Shown: piece after piece, positions 1 through 7,268 of the stretch
How positions within the stretch are numbered: the stretch's first letter is position 1
Layout of the letters: each line of letters begins with the position of its first letter
NCBI GenBank assembly: GCA_044344145.1
Contig: JBIJDM010000051.1
Coordinates: 1-14,038, forward strand
Reading direction: 5' to 3'
Length of the DNA stretch: 14,038 nucleotides
From: JBAXGE01 sp044344145
GTDB lineage: Bacteria; Planctomycetota; Phycisphaerae; WQYP01
Program-made: the position numbers and the translations under genes
Notes under the pieces: model-generated
What the model was told of the DNA's origin: nothing
Database searches by the model: none
What the model saw: only the letters and a program-made list of their open reading frames with translations

Positions 1-1574
1 GGGTCCCCCTCAATCCCTCCGGTCCAGCCCAGCATAGCGGCGTCGAATTTACGATTGTCCAACCGATCCACCAAAACCGACCATTCAAACGGGGCAACCC
101 GCACTTCGATCCCCACACGTTTGAATTGGGCCTGCACAATCGTGGCGATTTTTTCGTAGGCCGCGCTTTGGGCGGGAATCATCAGGTCAAAGGCGAACTC
201 CTGACCGTCCCGGACCAAAACCCCGCGCGGCCCCATGTTCCAGCCCGCGTCTTTAAGTTTGACCTCCGCTGCGGCGGGGTCAAACGGACGCGGTAGAATC
301 GTTTTGTCATATTGGGGCACCATGGGACTGAACGGGCCGGATAGCTCTACCGCCAAATCACGGTCAATCGTGTGAATCAAAGACTTGCGGTCCACCATCA
401 TGCTGAGGGCCTGACGCGTGCCTTTGTCGGCGAAGATGGGGTTGGCAAGATTCCAACCGATATAGCGATAGCCGGCATTGGGAATGGCTTTGCGACGGAC
501 TTGATATTTCTTGTTGAACTCCGGATTTTTAACCTTCTCCTCGTATTGTTCCGGTTGGGGAACATGCGAATCCAGCCCTTCATCCATGAAACTCTGCAAG
601 GCCGTCTGCGGATTTTGGATGAACTTCAAAACAATCTTGTCGAAGGTGGGCTTGGGCCCCCAATAGTTTTCGTTGCGCAGCAGTTCGACCTGCTGGCCAT
701 TGAGCCACTTCCCTAATACATACGGACCAGATCCCACCAGCAGGGCATTTTTCTCGTTGTATTGCTCGGGGGTGAATGCGCCGTAGATGTGTTTGGGGAT
801 GATCGCGAAATAAGCCCCAACGACTTCAAAGGCTTTGAAATACTTTTCTTTGTACTTGAATTCCACGGTACGTTCGTCAATCTGCTTACAGTATTCCACG
901 TTGGTCAGGTAGGAACGCAATGTATCCGAATCCACTTTGGGATTACTGACCAAATTATAGCTGAACAACACATCCTCAGCCGTCATCGGCTTGCCATCGG
1001 AAAACTTAACCCCCGGCCGTAGCGTAAAACGATAGACCAGACCATCGGCACTGATGGAGTAGGATTCAGCCAACCAGGGTTCCCATTCCAAAGTCTCGGG
1101 ATTACGGGTAATCAGGGACTCGATGACGTAATTTTGGAGCGTGCCGCCGCTGTTCTCACGTTCAATATAAGGTGTAATATACTTGGGCTCGGAACCGAGA
1201 TTTTGTACCAGCCAATCACCCGCCGCGTAGTCGGGCAAGTCCCGCGGTTCATTCGGCGTCCGCGGGGGATCGGGGTAATAAACAAACAAACTGCCATCGG
1301 GATTGGTACGCCGAATGGGCTTGCGCTCATTGGAGGCTTGCTTGGTCTGGGTCGTGGCGCCAATACTGCCGCCCCGGCGTAAAATCTCGTTGAGTTCGCG
1401 GAAGGCTTGGGCCTGCTTTTCGGAATTGCCGGCCAGACGGTCCACATCCTTGCGCAGGTCAGTCAGGCGCGTCTCCTGCCAACTGAACTGCCGGGCATTC
1501 CAAACCACCGCTCCGATCACCAGAATGAACGCCACGAGGAAGATAAAGTCCTTGAGGGAAAAGCGGTTACCCAT
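1..1574 (-). CDS. ABC transporter substrate-binding protein, peptide/SBP_bac_5 type (3' end outside window)
   Basis: This is probably the extracytoplasmic solute receptor of an oligopeptide/dipeptide-type ABC importer. The frame is open for 524 codons from ATG 1574 and runs off the left edge, so perhaps 80-100 C-terminal residues are missing. A GGAG lies about 10 nt upstream of the ATG. Residues 9-26 are a hydrophobic helix with no lipobox cysteine, so the protein is likely held by an uncleaved anchor. Residues 30-66 are charged and look coiled-coil-forming, followed by a Pro-rich linker to about 115. The family 5 solute-binding fold starts near 120 (GDWLVQNLGSEP) and includes YRFTLRPGVKFSDGKPMTAEDV (181-202 region), which is typical of the family. 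The last visible residues, FDAAMLGWTGG then EGDP, also fit. It lies 76 bp downstream of the OppC-type permease and is probably co-transcribed with it. The ligand cannot be told from sequence. Confidence 0.88.
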   Translation of the reverse strand, partial: MGNRFSLKDFIFLVAFILVIGAVVWNARQFSWQETRLTDLRKDVDRLAGNSEKQAQAFRELNEILRRGGSIGATTQTKQASNERKPIRRTNPDGSLFVYYPDPPRTPNEPRDLPDYAAGDWLVQNLGSEPKYITPYIERENSGGTLQNYVIESLITRNPETLEWEPWLAESYSISADGLVYRFTLRPGVKFSDGKPMTAEDVLFSYNLVSNPKVDSDTLRSYLTNVEYCKQIDERTVEFKYKEKYFKAFEVVGAYFAIIPKHIYGAFTPEQYNEKNALLVGSGPYVLGKWLNGQQVELLRNENYWGPKPTFDKIVLKFIQNPQTALQSFMDEGLDSHVPQPEQYEEKVKNPEFNKKYQVRRKAIPNAGYRYIGWNLANPIFADKGTRQALSMMVDRKSLIHTIDRDLAVELSGPFSPMVPQYDKTILPRPFDPAAAEVKLKDAGWNMGPRGVLVRDGQEFAFDLMIPAQSAAYEKIATIVQAQFKRVGIEVRVAPFEWSVLVDRLDNRKFDAAMLGWTGGIEGD

Positions 1575-1650
1575 CAGTTATAAGCTCCAGTCAAAAGTCC
1601 GTACATTCTAACGCCTATACGATGCCGTCGAAGCGATTCGTTTTCGGCAA

Positions 1651-2592
1651 TTATCCTTGATTTCCCTTGGGGTCCAAAGCGTCGCGCAGGGCGTCGCCGA
1701 CAAAATTCAGACAAATCAGCGTCAGGCTCAACAATATGGCCGGACTGGCCACCAGCCACCAGTAGGTTTTCACCGGGTTCATGGCATCCACCCCCTCGGC
1801 GGCAAGGTTGCCCCAACTGGGGAGCGGAGCGCTAATGCCCAACCCCAAAAACGACAAAAATGACTCGGCGAGAATCGCCTGCGGGACGGTCAATGCCGCA
1901 TATACGAATATTGGCCCCATTAGATTAGGCAGGATGTGGCGGAGGATAATCCCGCGGTGGCTCATGCCCATGGCCCGGGCGGCTTCCACAAAGGGCATTT
2001 GCCGCAGGGCGAGTGCCTGACCGCGAATCACCCGCGCCATGGTCAGCCAACTCACCGCGCCGATCCCAACCAGCAGCACCATAAAATTGGCCACCAGGCT
2101 GGCACCATCCAGATACGGTGACAGTGCCTTGGTCAATAGGGGCACCATCACGATTCGAAACATAATCACCAGTAGAATGTAGGGTAAGCCGTAAAGCACA
2201 TCCACGATCCGCATCAGCAGGCTGTCCCACAGACCGCCGAAATAACCTGCCACCAGCCCCACACCGGTGCCCAGTAATACGGCAATGGTGGCCGACGCCA
2301 GTCCGATGGCGATGGAAACGCTGCCCCCCAAGAGTAATCTTTGCACCAGCGAACGCCCCAATGTGTCTGTGCCCAGCCAGTATTCCGCACCGGGGGACTG
2401 CAAAACGGCGTTGAGATTCTGAATTTTATAACCATCCAGCGTCCAGGGCATGCTGAGATAACAGGCCAGTACAATCAGGCTAAACACGATGGCGCCAAAC
2501 CAGGCCGCGGGATATTGACGCAGGCGGCGCCAGGAGCGCCGTCCCGGGGACTGGGCGGGCGCGTCTTCGGTAATGTTGGCCGTAGTCGTCAT
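1651..2592 (-). CDS. ABC transporter permease, OppC/DppC type
   Basis: Inner-membrane permease subunit of a peptide/nickel-type ABC importer. With ATG 2592 it has 313 residues, normal for OppC/DppC. One membrane helix near 31-49 is followed by the OppC-type N-terminal motif EYWLGTDTLGRSL (70-82) and then about five helices of the BPD_transp_1 domain. The EAA loop that docks on the ATPase is intact: EAARAMGMSHRGIILRHILPN (about 203-223). A longer frame reaches back to a TTG at 2691, but that would overlap argJ and has no evident Shine-Dalgarno. ATG 2592 has CAGGGG upstream and leaves a 47-bp gap after argJ. The substrate-binding protein follows 76 bp downstream. The partner permease (OppB) and the ATPases are not next to it on the upstream side; they may lie beyond the left edge or elsewhere. 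Confidence 0.9.
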   Translation of the reverse strand: MTTTANITEDAPAQSPGRRSWRRLRQYPAAWFGAIVFSLIVLACYLSMPWTLDGYKIQNLNAVLQSPGAEYWLGTDTLGRSLVQRLLLGGSVSIAIGLASATIAVLLGTGVGLVAGYFGGLWDSLLMRIVDVLYGLPYILLVIMFRIVMVPLLTKALSPYLDGASLVANFMVLLVGIGAVSWLTMARVIRGQALALRQMPFVEAARAMGMSHRGIILRHILPNLMGPIFVYAALTVPQAILAESFLSFLGLGISAPLPSWGNLAAEGVDAMNPVKTYWWLVASPAILLSLTLICLNFVGDALRDALDPKGNQG

Positions 2593-2639
2593 ACGTTCGA
2601 GGCCCCTGCCAGTAAAGAACCAAGGTTCAACCGGGTGGG

Positions 2640-3869
2640 TTAAGTATGGTAATCCGCGTTGATTGCGACATATTCGCGGCTGAGATCGCAAGTATAGACC
2701 CGGGCGGTATGGACTTTGCCCAAGCCCAGATCCACTTCCACTGCTACATGTTTGCCCTGCATCAGCTTGGCTACATCATCCAGTTTGACCGATGTGGGCC
2801 GGCCGGACTTGAATACTACGTAGCTCTTACCCTTGGGGGCAAAGATGCGGCAGGCAGCGGATCCGGGATTCATGGCCGCGCCACTGTAACCGGCCGCCGA
2901 GACAAACCGGCCCCAGTTCGGGTCCGCACCGTGCAAAGCGGTTTTACACAGGGCACTATTGGCAATGGCGTCTGCGGCCTTTTTGGCATCGGCCACACTC
3001 GCAGCCCCTTTTACCCAGACTTCGACCAGCTTGGTGGCGCCTTCGCCATCCTGGGCAATCTGACGGGCCAAGGAATCGGCAACTTGATAGAGGGCCTTAG
3101 TAAACTGGGCCAGCGCGGTTCCACCGGTGATTTTAGTATTCCCAGCCAACCCATTGGCGAGTACCGCAAAGGTGTCGCTGGTGGAGGTATGTTGATCCAC
3201 CGTGACACAGTTAAAAGTCTGATCCGCCACTTGCTTGAGGGTTTTGTTCAGTACGGCAGGGGCGATTTTCACATCGGTGGCAATATAGGCCAGCATGGTG
3301 GCCATGTTTGGAGCAATCATCCCGCTGCCTTTGCAGCAACCGGCGATGGTGACTTTTATACCCCCAATGCGCAGGGTGGTGAAAGCGGTTTTGGCAACCA
3401 AATCCGTGGTCAGAATCCCATTGGCAAAAGCGTTACCGGCCGCAACGGAGTTGGAGAGTTGCGCCGCGACGAGTGGGATACCCGCACGGATTTTGTCCAT
3501 GGGCAGGAAGTGTCCGATTACGCCGGTGGAACTGGGCAGAATCGAACGGATGGGCAGGGCTTCGCCTTCTTGACAGATTTCCTTGGCCGTCAGCAAACAC
3601 ATTTCCCGGGCGTTCTGTACGCCTTCATCGCCAGTGCAGACATTGGCGCAACCGCTATTGATGATGCAGGCCCGGAGGGTGTGGCTGGTGATATGACTGC
3701 GGCCCACGATGATCGGGGCCCCCACGACCTTGTTCTGGGTGAACACCGCCGCGGCGGTGGCGGGAACTTCGGAAACGAGCAGGGCCAAATCCGGCTTGCC
3801 GGACTTTTTAATCCCACAGGCAATGGCGGCAGCAGAAAAGCCTTTAACCCCGGTAATAGTCTGATTCAT
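2640..3869 (-). CDS. argJ: Bifunctional glutamate N-acetyltransferase / amino-acid acetyltransferase ArgJ
   Basis: ArgJ moves the acetyl group from N-acetylornithine to glutamate (cyclic arginine pathway, cytoplasm). Many homologues also make N-acetylglutamate from acetyl-CoA. From ATG 3869 the protein has 409 residues, normal for the family. The precursor is expected to cleave itself before the nucleophile Thr191 in the motif KGSGMIAPNMATMLAYIATD. The oxyanion-hole motif PSSTGVIG (about 112-119) and the C-terminal INADYHT are also present. The frame continues upstream to a TTG at 3914, but only ATG 3869 has a ribosome site (GAGGT, 10 nt away) and starts with the usual MNQTITGVKGF. It sits 87 bp after the DegT-family gene and 47 bp before the permease. 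No other arg genes are in the window. Whether it is mono- or bifunctional cannot be read from the sequence. Confidence 0.96.
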   Translation of the reverse strand: MNQTITGVKGFSAAAIACGIKKSGKPDLALLVSEVPATAAAVFTQNKVVGAPIIVGRSHITSHTLRACIINSGCANVCTGDEGVQNAREMCLLTAKEICQEGEALPIRSILPSSTGVIGHFLPMDKIRAGIPLVAAQLSNSVAAGNAFANGILTTDLVAKTAFTTLRIGGIKVTIAGCCKGSGMIAPNMATMLAYIATDVKIAPAVLNKTLKQVADQTFNCVTVDQHTSTSDTFAVLANGLAGNTKITGGTALAQFTKALYQVADSLARQIAQDGEGATKLVEVWVKGAASVADAKKAADAIANSALCKTALHGADPNWGRFVSAAGYSGAAMNPGSAACRIFAPKGKSYVVFKSGRPTSVKLDDVAKLMQGKHVAVEVDLGLGKVHTARVYTCDLSREYVAINADYHT

Positions 3870-3956
3870 CGCGGCGTCTACCTCGTGAAAATAGTAACCT
3901 GAGCGCTTGTTCAACGTGCATGGTAACGCAAGCGGGCTTGGGCGTAAATATGAGGG

Positions 3957-5048
3957 CTATTTTATCGCCAACTGCTGGGCCACACCGCGTTTGAGATGGT
4001 GAACCACTTCCTCAACTTCGGTGAGAGTCAGGTTGTTATGGAACGGCAGCGCGATGGTACGATCGGAGATATATTCGGCAATCGGATAATCGCCGCGTTT
4101 ATAGCCGAATTTGTCCACATAGAAGGGCTGCAGATGGATGGGCGGGAAGTAATTGGAGGCCCCAATATGATTCCGCTGAAGATATTGCAGGATGGCATCG
4201 CGGTCGTTATGGTCCAGGGCTTCGCTGAGACGCACCACAAAGACAAACCAGCTCATATCGGTCTGTTCATCCACATTGGGCAGGATGATATGGGGATCGT
4301 CCATCAGCAATTTGATGTAATAATGGGCCACAGCCTGACGCTTGGCCAGCATTCCGTCAAGACGCTGCATCTGCACGCAACCGATCGCGGCGTTGATATC
4401 ACTCAGGCGGTAGTTGTAACCCATGCGCTGGTGACTAAGCCACGCGGAACCGGGGTCGCGGCCCTGATTGCGGTACGCCCGACAGAGATTGGCCAAGGTG
4501 GGATAAAACGCAAAGACCCCAATCCGGCCATAGGTGCCGACCTGACGCTGGCGATGCGAGGAGCCCAGACCTTCGCAACTGTCTTCGATCATGGGCAATT
4601 CGTGCCGTTGGGCGATGGCCAGAAAATCGTCAAAGCCGGCGGGATTGCCAAAGGCTTCCACGGCCATAATGGCTCTGGTCCGCGGGGTAATGGCAGCTTC
4701 CAGTTTTTTGGGGTCCATATTCAGGGTACGCGGATCAATGTCCACAAAGACCGGCTGGGCCCCCACCATCAGGATCGAATTGGCACTGGCAATGAACGAA
4801 AACGGCGTGGTGATGACTTCATCACCGGGCCCAATGCCCAGCGCCAGCAGACTGCAATGCAGGCCTGCAGTGCCGGAACTGACCGCAATGGCGTGTTCCA
4901 CGCGCAGATAGTGACAAAACGCCTGTTCAAATTCCAGAACTTTCGGCCCCACGGTCAGGTACCGGGTCCGCATCACCTCGGTGACCGCGCGGATTTCTGC
5001 TTCGGTAATATCAGGACTACTCAGCGGGATCGAGATGTTATCGTCCAT
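3957..5048 (-). CDS. DegT/DnrJ/EryC1/StrS-family aminotransferase homologue lacking the PLP-lysine segment
   Basis: Family members are PLP-dependent sugar aminotransferases that amino-modify nucleotide sugars for surface glycans. The 363-residue frame starts at ATG 5048 with GGAGT upstream. It begins SIPLSSPDITEAEI, carries SSGTAGLH (57-64, phosphate site) and IEDSCEGLG (154-162, with Asp156 for the PLP ring nitrogen), and ends with the normal C-terminal domain (GASNYFPPIHLQPFY, 296-310). The oddity is at 180-192: the text reads AFYP then directly TLANLCRAYRNQG. Homologues have about 16-18 residues between these blocks, including the Schiff-base lysine and GEGG. The loss is in frame, near nucleotide 4500. 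As written the protein cannot form the internal aldimine, so it is either inactive, has another role, or reflects an assembly error. The closest subfamily would be polysaccharide-type aminotransferases. It lies 71 bp after ruvC and 87 bp before argJ. Confidence 0.88.
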   Translation of the reverse strand: MDDNISIPLSSPDITEAEIRAVTEVMRTRYLTVGPKVLEFEQAFCHYLRVEHAIAVSSGTAGLHCSLLALGIGPGDEVITTPFSFIASANSILMVGAQPVFVDIDPRTLNMDPKKLEAAITPRTRAIMAVEAFGNPAGFDDFLAIAQRHELPMIEDSCEGLGSSHRQRQVGTYGRIGVFAFYPTLANLCRAYRNQGRDPGSAWLSHQRMGYNYRLSDINAAIGCVQMQRLDGMLAKRQAVAHYYIKLLMDDPHIILPNVDEQTDMSWFVFVVRLSEALDHNDRDAILQYLQRNHIGASNYFPPIHLQPFYVDKFGYKRGDYPIAEYISDRTIALPFHNNLTLTEVEEVVHHLKRGVAQQLAIK

Positions 5049-5119
5049 GCGGCACTCCGAAAACTACAAATTTCGCTCCAGCGTATTGATTGTAGGCAAC
5101 CGAATTCACCAACCATAAT

Positions 5120-5623
5120 TCAGGTATTTTTCGTACGTCCCAACCCGGCCCGGGTTTGGTGCAGGGCCAGGGTCCAGGCAATGGCGATGGCATCCGCCAC
5201 ATCGGGCGGCTTGGGCAATTCCGTCAGATGACATAAGGACTGAACCCGGCGCTGGACCTGCAGTTTACTGGCATGACCATTGCCTGTAACCGTGCGTTTG
5301 ACCAGGGTGCTGGGAAGATCGGTGACCGGGCAATGATGCCGGGCTGCGGCCAGGAGGATGACGCCCCGGGCATGACCCATCAAAATCGCGGTACGGGGAT
5401 GCTCGTAATGGGAGTATAGCTGCTCGACACCTGCTTGCTCGGGGGAAAACTCGGTCAGTACGGCTTCGAGCTGGTCGTGGAGTTCCAAAAGCCGATCGGC
5501 CAGCAATTTACGCACGGGAATACGAAACACCCCCGCTTCGATGAGCGAGATTCTGACCTGTTGGACCTGGACCAAGGCATAGCCGGTCAAATGCAGGCCC
5601 GGATCAATCCCAAGCAGAATCAT
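5120..5623 (-). CDS. ruvC: Crossover junction endodeoxyribonuclease RuvC
   Basis: RuvC cuts Holliday junctions symmetrically after RuvAB branch migration in recombinational repair. The 167-residue length matches the family. The acidic metal-binding residues are all visible: Asp7 in LLGIDPG, Glu67 in AGVEQLYSH, and Asp141 and Asp144 in PPDVADAIAIAWTL. The DNA-contact segment VKRTVTGNGHASKLQVQRRV (108-127) is intact. The start ATG 5623 is 5 bp after the stop of the M29 peptidase gene, with a GGGAT ribosome site inside that gene's last codons, so translation is probably coupled. ruvA and ruvB, often next to ruvC, are not here. The C-terminus ends with a basic tail (GLGRTKNT). Confidence 0.96.
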   Translation of the reverse strand: MILLGIDPGLHLTGYALVQVQQVRISLIEAGVFRIPVRKLLADRLLELHDQLEAVLTEFSPEQAGVEQLYSHYEHPRTAILMGHARGVILLAAARHHCPVTDLPSTLVKRTVTGNGHASKLQVQRRVQSLCHLTELPKPPDVADAIAIAWTLALHQTRAGLGRTKNT

Positions 5624-5628
5624 GGCAT

Positions 5629-6747
5629 TTATCCCATCAATTGGTCGGGATTCAGTCCGGCCAGTTCGGGGACGACAAAGATGCCGTCCTGCCGGACCAG
5701 TCGGTCGTCGAAATAGATTTTCCCGCCCCCGACATCGGGAGTCTGTCGCAAGACCATATCCCAGTGGATATCGGACTTGTTACCATTGGAGGCTTCATCG
5801 TAGCAGGCACCCGGTGTCAGATGGATGGAACCGCTGATTTTCTCATCGAAGAGAATGTCCAGCATGGGCCGGGTGCAATAGGGGTTGACGCCGATGGCAA
5901 ACTCGCCGACATAACGGGCCCCGGCATCGGCATCCAGAATCTCGTTCAAGCGCTGGGTGTGATTGGCGGTGGCCGCAACAATCTTTCCCTGTTTGAAGGT
6001 CAAACGAACATCATTAAACACCGTCCCCCGATAAATGGTTGGGGTGTTATAGGCAATCACCCCTTCAATACTCTCACGAACCGGCGCAGTATACACCTCG
6101 CCATCGGGTATGTTCATATGACCATCGCAGGGAATAGCGGGGATGCCCTTGATACTGAAGGTCAGGTCGGTATCGCTCGGGCCCAGCAGGCGGACCTTGT
6201 CGGTGCGTTCCATATAGGCTTTAAGCGGCTGCATGGCCCGGGACATGCGGGCATAATCCATGTTGCAGACATTGAAGAAGAATTCCTCGAAGGCTTCCGT
6301 GCTCATCTGGGCCAACTGGGCAAACGAGTTCGTCGGCCAGCGCAACACCACCCAGCGGGTTTTCTTCACGCGGACTTCGTGATGGACCCGCTTCCACACC
6401 GACTGCTCGTAGATGCGTTGTTTATCGGCGGGAACATCGGACAGTTCCGCGATATTGGGATTGCCACGAATGCCGATATACGCCTGCACCTTTTCCATGC
6501 ACAGCCGTTCATAGTCGGCGATAATCTCCCACTGCTCCTTGGTGGCGGCTTGCATCAGAGCGCGGTTGATTTCCACACTCTTGAGATGCACCAACGGCCG
6601 GGCGCCGACGGCGTGGGCTTCGGCCACCAGCGCCTTGGTGAAGGTATGCGGAATATCAATGGCTTCGATCAGGACATTTTCGCCCGGTTGCAGCGCACAG
6701 GAATAGCGAATCAAACCGGAGGCGAGTTTTTGATAGCGTTGATCCAC
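5629..6747 (-). CDS. Aminopeptidase, peptidase family M29 (thermophilic metallo-aminopeptidase type)
   Basis: Cytoplasmic metallo-aminopeptidase that removes N-terminal residues from peptides; M29 enzymes (AmpS/AmpT/PepS) have broad specificity. The 372 residues fit the family (about 365-415). Candidate ligands of the two-metal site follow the family pattern: Glu216 in PDGEVYTAP, Glu282 in GEFAIGVNP, His309 in SIHLTPG, and His328 and Asp330 in SDIHWDMV. The start is GTG 6747, supported by AAGGA 7 nt upstream; there is no nearby ATG in frame. It begins 11 bp after ispF and ends 5 bp before ruvC, so it belongs to the same transcription unit. The biological substrate is unknown, and the neighbours give no hint beyond general metabolism. 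Confidence 0.93.
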   Translation of the reverse strand: MDQRYQKLASGLIRYSCALQPGENVLIEAIDIPHTFTKALVAEAHAVGARPLVHLKSVEINRALMQAATKEQWEIIADYERLCMEKVQAYIGIRGNPNIAELSDVPADKQRIYEQSVWKRVHHEVRVKKTRWVVLRWPTNSFAQLAQMSTEAFEEFFFNVCNMDYARMSRAMQPLKAYMERTDKVRLLGPSDTDLTFSIKGIPAIPCDGHMNIPDGEVYTAPVRESIEGVIAYNTPTIYRGTVFNDVRLTFKQGKIVAATANHTQRLNEILDADAGARYVGEFAIGVNPYCTRPMLDILFDEKISGSIHLTPGACYDEASNGNKSDIHWDMVLRQTPDVGGGKIYFDDRLVRQDGIFVVPELAGLNPDQLMG

Positions 6748-6758
6748 GAGATAAATCC

Positions 6759-7250
6759 TTAGCTAGCAGGTTTTTCGATTAGTACCACACAATGACAGGC
6801 GATAGCTTCTTGCCGCCCGCAGGCATCCACACCTTCGCCGGTCTTGGCTTTCAGGTTGACCCGGTCGGGCGCAATGTCCAGCAGTTCCGCCAAACGCTGC
6901 CGCATGGCAGCTTTGTAGGGCGCCAGCTTGGGTTTTTCGGCGATCACCACCACATCAAGATTCACAATCTGACAGCCGGTTTGGGCAAACTGCCGCATGG
7001 TTGCAGAAAGGAGTTCGGCCGAATTAATCCCTTTGTAGCGCGGATCGGTATTGGGGAAAAGCTCACCCACATCGGGCAAGCCCGCCGCGCCGGTCAGGGC
7101 ATCAATCAGTGCGTGCAACACCACATCGGCATCCGAGTGCCCATGCAATCCAAGCTCGTGCGGCACGGTGATATTGGCCAACACCAACGGCCGACCTGCT
7201 TCAGTGCGGTGCAAATCATAACCCAGACCAATACGGATATTTGTCGCCAT
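6759..7250 (-). CDS. ispF: 2-C-methyl-D-erythritol 2,4-cyclodiphosphate synthase IspF
   Basis: IspF converts CDP-methylerythritol 2-phosphate into methylerythritol cyclodiphosphate with loss of CMP (MEP route to isoprenoids), as a zinc-dependent homotrimer. Length is 163 residues, normal. The metal ligands are Asp12 and His14 in GLGYDLHRTEAGRPL and His46 in HGHSDADVVLHALIDAL. FPNTDPRYKGINS (about 67-79) is also diagnostic. Near the C-terminus the usual TTE-L-GF signature reads KTGEGVDACGRQEAIA, which I take as a lineage variant rather than damage. It starts at ATG 7250, 18 bp after the response regulator, and its stop is 11 bp before the M29 peptidase. ispD is not adjacent. Isoprenoids made here would also feed the menaquinone pathway implied by mqnC. 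Confidence 0.97.
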   Translation of the reverse strand: MATNIRIGLGYDLHRTEAGRPLVLANITVPHELGLHGHSDADVVLHALIDALTGAAGLPDVGELFPNTDPRYKGINSAELLSATMRQFAQTGCQIVNLDVVVIAEKPKLAPYKAAMRQRLAELLDIAPDRVNLKAKTGEGVDACGRQEAIACHCVVLIEKPAS

Positions 7251-7268
7251 AGTCAGGTCCTGTCCCAG

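Noticed and set aside
2646..3902. Long plus-strand frame of 418 codons antisense to argJ
   Set aside because: It mirrors argJ, which has full family motifs; the antisense protein shows no recognisable domain and arises from the codon bias of the sense gene.
3870..3914. Upstream extension of argJ to a TTG start
   Set aside because: No ribosome site there; the internal ATG at 3869 has GAGGT at a suitable distance and matches the usual N-terminus.
3929..3940. Dyad CAAGC-GG-GCTTG between the DegT-family gene and argJ, as a possible terminator
   Set aside because: A 2-nt loop is too tight for a hairpin and no T-run follows on the minus strand.
5049..5119. Promoter for the DegT-family gene (TACAAT-like box in the gap after ruvC)
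   Set aside because: No acceptable -35 box at 16-18 bp; read-through from ruvC is equally likely.
3996..5231. Plus-strand frame of 411 codons over the DegT-family gene and the ruvC end
   Set aside because: Antisense to real genes, no ribosome site, no recognisable motif.
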